Origin: Tillus elongatus
Taxonomy: Eukaryota > Arthropoda > Insecta > Coleoptera > Cleridae
DNA: 64,000 nt
Assembly (NCBI GenBank): GCA_964006375.1
Contig: OZ023270.1
Coordinates: forward strand, 58,782,288 to 58,846,287
Direction of reading: 5' to 3'
Below, one piece after another: positions 62,699 through 64,000 of this stretch (its first letter is position 1; every line of letters starts with the position of its first letter). Position numbers and translations under genes: made by a program. The notes beneath the pieces were generated by a model. That model saw nothing but the letters and a program-made list of their open reading frames with translations. It searched no databases and was not told where the DNA came from.

Positions 62699-63100
62699 TT
62701 GTGAGAATCTAGCCTTACAACGAACGTTTAATAAAGGACAAGTCTGCTACGCAAAGGTACATCGCTTTATATCACGCGAACTTATGTACATGCAATATGT
62801 ATTATCTTTTTATTTTTAAGTTTTATGTATTTTAAAAAGCGATGAAATGCAAAGGTTTTTTTGGAAAGTAACTTCTATCCCAGGTCTTGATAAAATATTT
62901 TCATTTTCTTTCTATAACTTTATTTTTCGAAGGAAATTAAATTTGTATGGTTTTTTTACCGTAACGCTCTAGATGTATCTATACTATTTAGAGTCGTAGA
63001 TTCGATTAAGGTTTTATACATTTTATGATTTCGGTTCTTAGACTAATCATTAAGTAGGTAGGTACAAGCAATTATTGAATTTAATGATGGTCTAATTTAA

Positions 63101-64000
63101 CTTGGTTTTCATAGAAGTACCCCCTTTAAAGTGGCCAATACAGCGTGGATTTTTTTTTATATACGCACTTCGAATAAAAATCTTTTAAAGTTAATTTTGG
63201 GATTTTACACCGCACTTTTGACGTTTATGCGGTTCTATGCTTACAACATAGGAGCTGTCTTTCATTTTCTCTTCCGCGCTTTGCTTTTTAATATTCTAGG
63301 CCAGCTAGATATCGATACCACCTCGTAAGCGTGCACAGCCCACTTTCTAAAAAGTTCAACCTTGATCTTATTACGCTTTTATGATTCTCCATACTGCCGC
63401 TGTTTGTGCGTTTTTACGTCTGCGCCGTCATGACCTGCTAGATGATGGGAAAATACGATGTGGGAAAGGCGATGAAGCTTTCTTCCGATATCACGGCCCA
63501 TCACACAGTTTGGTCGTTATGTTGTTAACATTATGTTGGCGATTTTTCATCAGATTGAACTCGTGTTAAAAACACCGAAGCGTGGGAGTCCGCTGGTATG
63601 CAGCTGTCGTTATTCCGGTAATTTATCATGCAGTGTGTTTTGTTTATACCAGGCTGCGCCAAGAATTATATTTAATTGTCCTTCGAATAGTTCGATATTT
63701 GATGACTTTTGTTATGCTTTTAATAATTCACTGTCAAGAGAATGTCATAACACTCGCATTTTAATGCATAAATGATACCGTTGAAGACAATATTTATAGG
63801 TTTTATATTCTAGGTAATTAGTTTTTTTTAGTAGCAACATGGACACTGGTTAGTCTAGAAATAACAGTTAAGCTAACTTCAGAATTTCGTTTTTTAAGTG
63901 TGCGAAATACCTAGCTTATGTGTAAAATATTCATTCCTATTTTTTTATACAAAAATTAAAATGTCGACAATTTTCCATTTTTATTTGAATGGAAAACCTA
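63101..64000. other. No recognised gene
   Basis: Short open frames at 63131-63328 and 63381-63775 (+) show no family motif. Confidence 0.4.

Larger units (their letters stand above)
61723..62717. mobile_element. Hammerhead-ribozyme array (retrozyme-like or Penelope-derived), 13-bp target duplication
   Basis: A 995-bp insertion bounded by CAACGAACGTTTA at 61710-61722 and 62718-62730. The sister repeat near 58815 has the related uninterrupted sequence AACAACAGACGTTTGATGG, so this is the empty site. Inside, pieces of one roughly 309-bp unit alternate in orientation: minus 61723-62071, plus about 62071-62142, minus 62143-62247, plus 62248-62717. The plus part has a full unit between two hammerhead cleavage sites (62376-62684, 309 nt), a partial unit before it and 33 nt after. 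There is no open frame, so it must be mobilised in trans. Common words are GTGTCGCCACCTAGTTGCG and TTAGTGTTGGAAGG. The class comparison with retrozymes and Penelope-like elements is inference from known families. Confidence 0.9.
58335..63100. repeat. Tandemly duplicated 763-bp sequence, each copy split by a retroelement
   Basis: TTCTTTTTCTAAACAAACTTT at 58442 and 61299, CAAACAAGGATGGGGTATAA at 58725 and 61574, and GATTCGATTAAGGTT near 61196 and 63001 show two direct copies of the same unit. Subtracting the LINE at 58980-61066 and its duplication, the period is about 763 bp. The left copy holds the LINE and the right copy holds the hammerhead array at 61723-62717. Nothing coding is recognised in the unit. 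In the right copy ACAAGGATGGGGTATAA is itself doubled (61574, 61621). Confidence 0.85.

Overview
The window is AT-rich animal nuclear DNA, most likely from an insect. The evidence is an insect-type roadkill/SPOP protein, abundant Tc1/mariner and piggyBac transposase relics, several non-LTR retrotransposon fragments, tRNA-headed SINEs and very long (AT)n tracts. Apart from one host gene, almost everything recognisable is repeat-derived. No bacterial features, rRNA genes, functional tRNA genes or CRISPR arrays were seen.

Host gene: 15625-16749 (+) encodes a complete 374-residue MATH-BTB adaptor of a cullin-3 ubiquitin ligase (SPOP/roadkill). The whole coding region is one uninterrupted reading frame, which is unusual for this gene.

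Layout. 1-473: a Tc1/mariner transposase relic cut by the window edge. 2.1-6.6 kb: two closely related copies of a non-LTR retrotransposon RT region. 7434-8246: an element with perfect 36-bp terminal inverted repeats. 10.1-11.5 kb: short tandem repeats. 11.9-14.5 kb: an unclassified dispersed repeat family that carries (AT)n tracts, a SINE insertion and a large fold-back. 14.8-15.0 kb: a second fold-back. 19.3-25.6 kb: two piggyBac relics, each with internal tandem duplication, and a transposase N-terminus between them. 27.7-32.9 kb: transposase relics, including a 1.2-kb mariner with both ends. 38-40 kb: a SINE and a decayed LINE. 41.8-48.6 kb: transposase relics, a fold-back, a SINE and more of the dispersed family. 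49.3 kb: a LINE fragment. 51.4-53.4 kb: a complete but frameshifted Tc1/mariner-like element sitting inside a long (AT)n tract. 54.6-55.1 kb: the GIY-YIG endonuclease end of a Penelope-like element. 55.6-56.6 kb: a triple tandem repeat. 57.7 kb: a SINE. 58.3-63.1 kb: a tandemly duplicated 763-bp sequence, one copy split by a LINE and the other by a hammerhead-ribozyme array.

The most notable find is 61723-62717, a roughly 1-kb insertion bounded by a 13-bp target duplication. It contains three self-cleaving hammerhead ribozyme motifs. Two lie in direct orientation exactly 309 bp apart, so cleavage would release a 309-nt monomer; the third is inverted. This is the architecture of a retrozyme or Penelope-derived non-autonomous retroelement. 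A Penelope-type endonuclease relic and three fold-backs carrying degenerate hammerhead-like cores occur in the same window, so one retroelement lineage appears to have seeded several loci.
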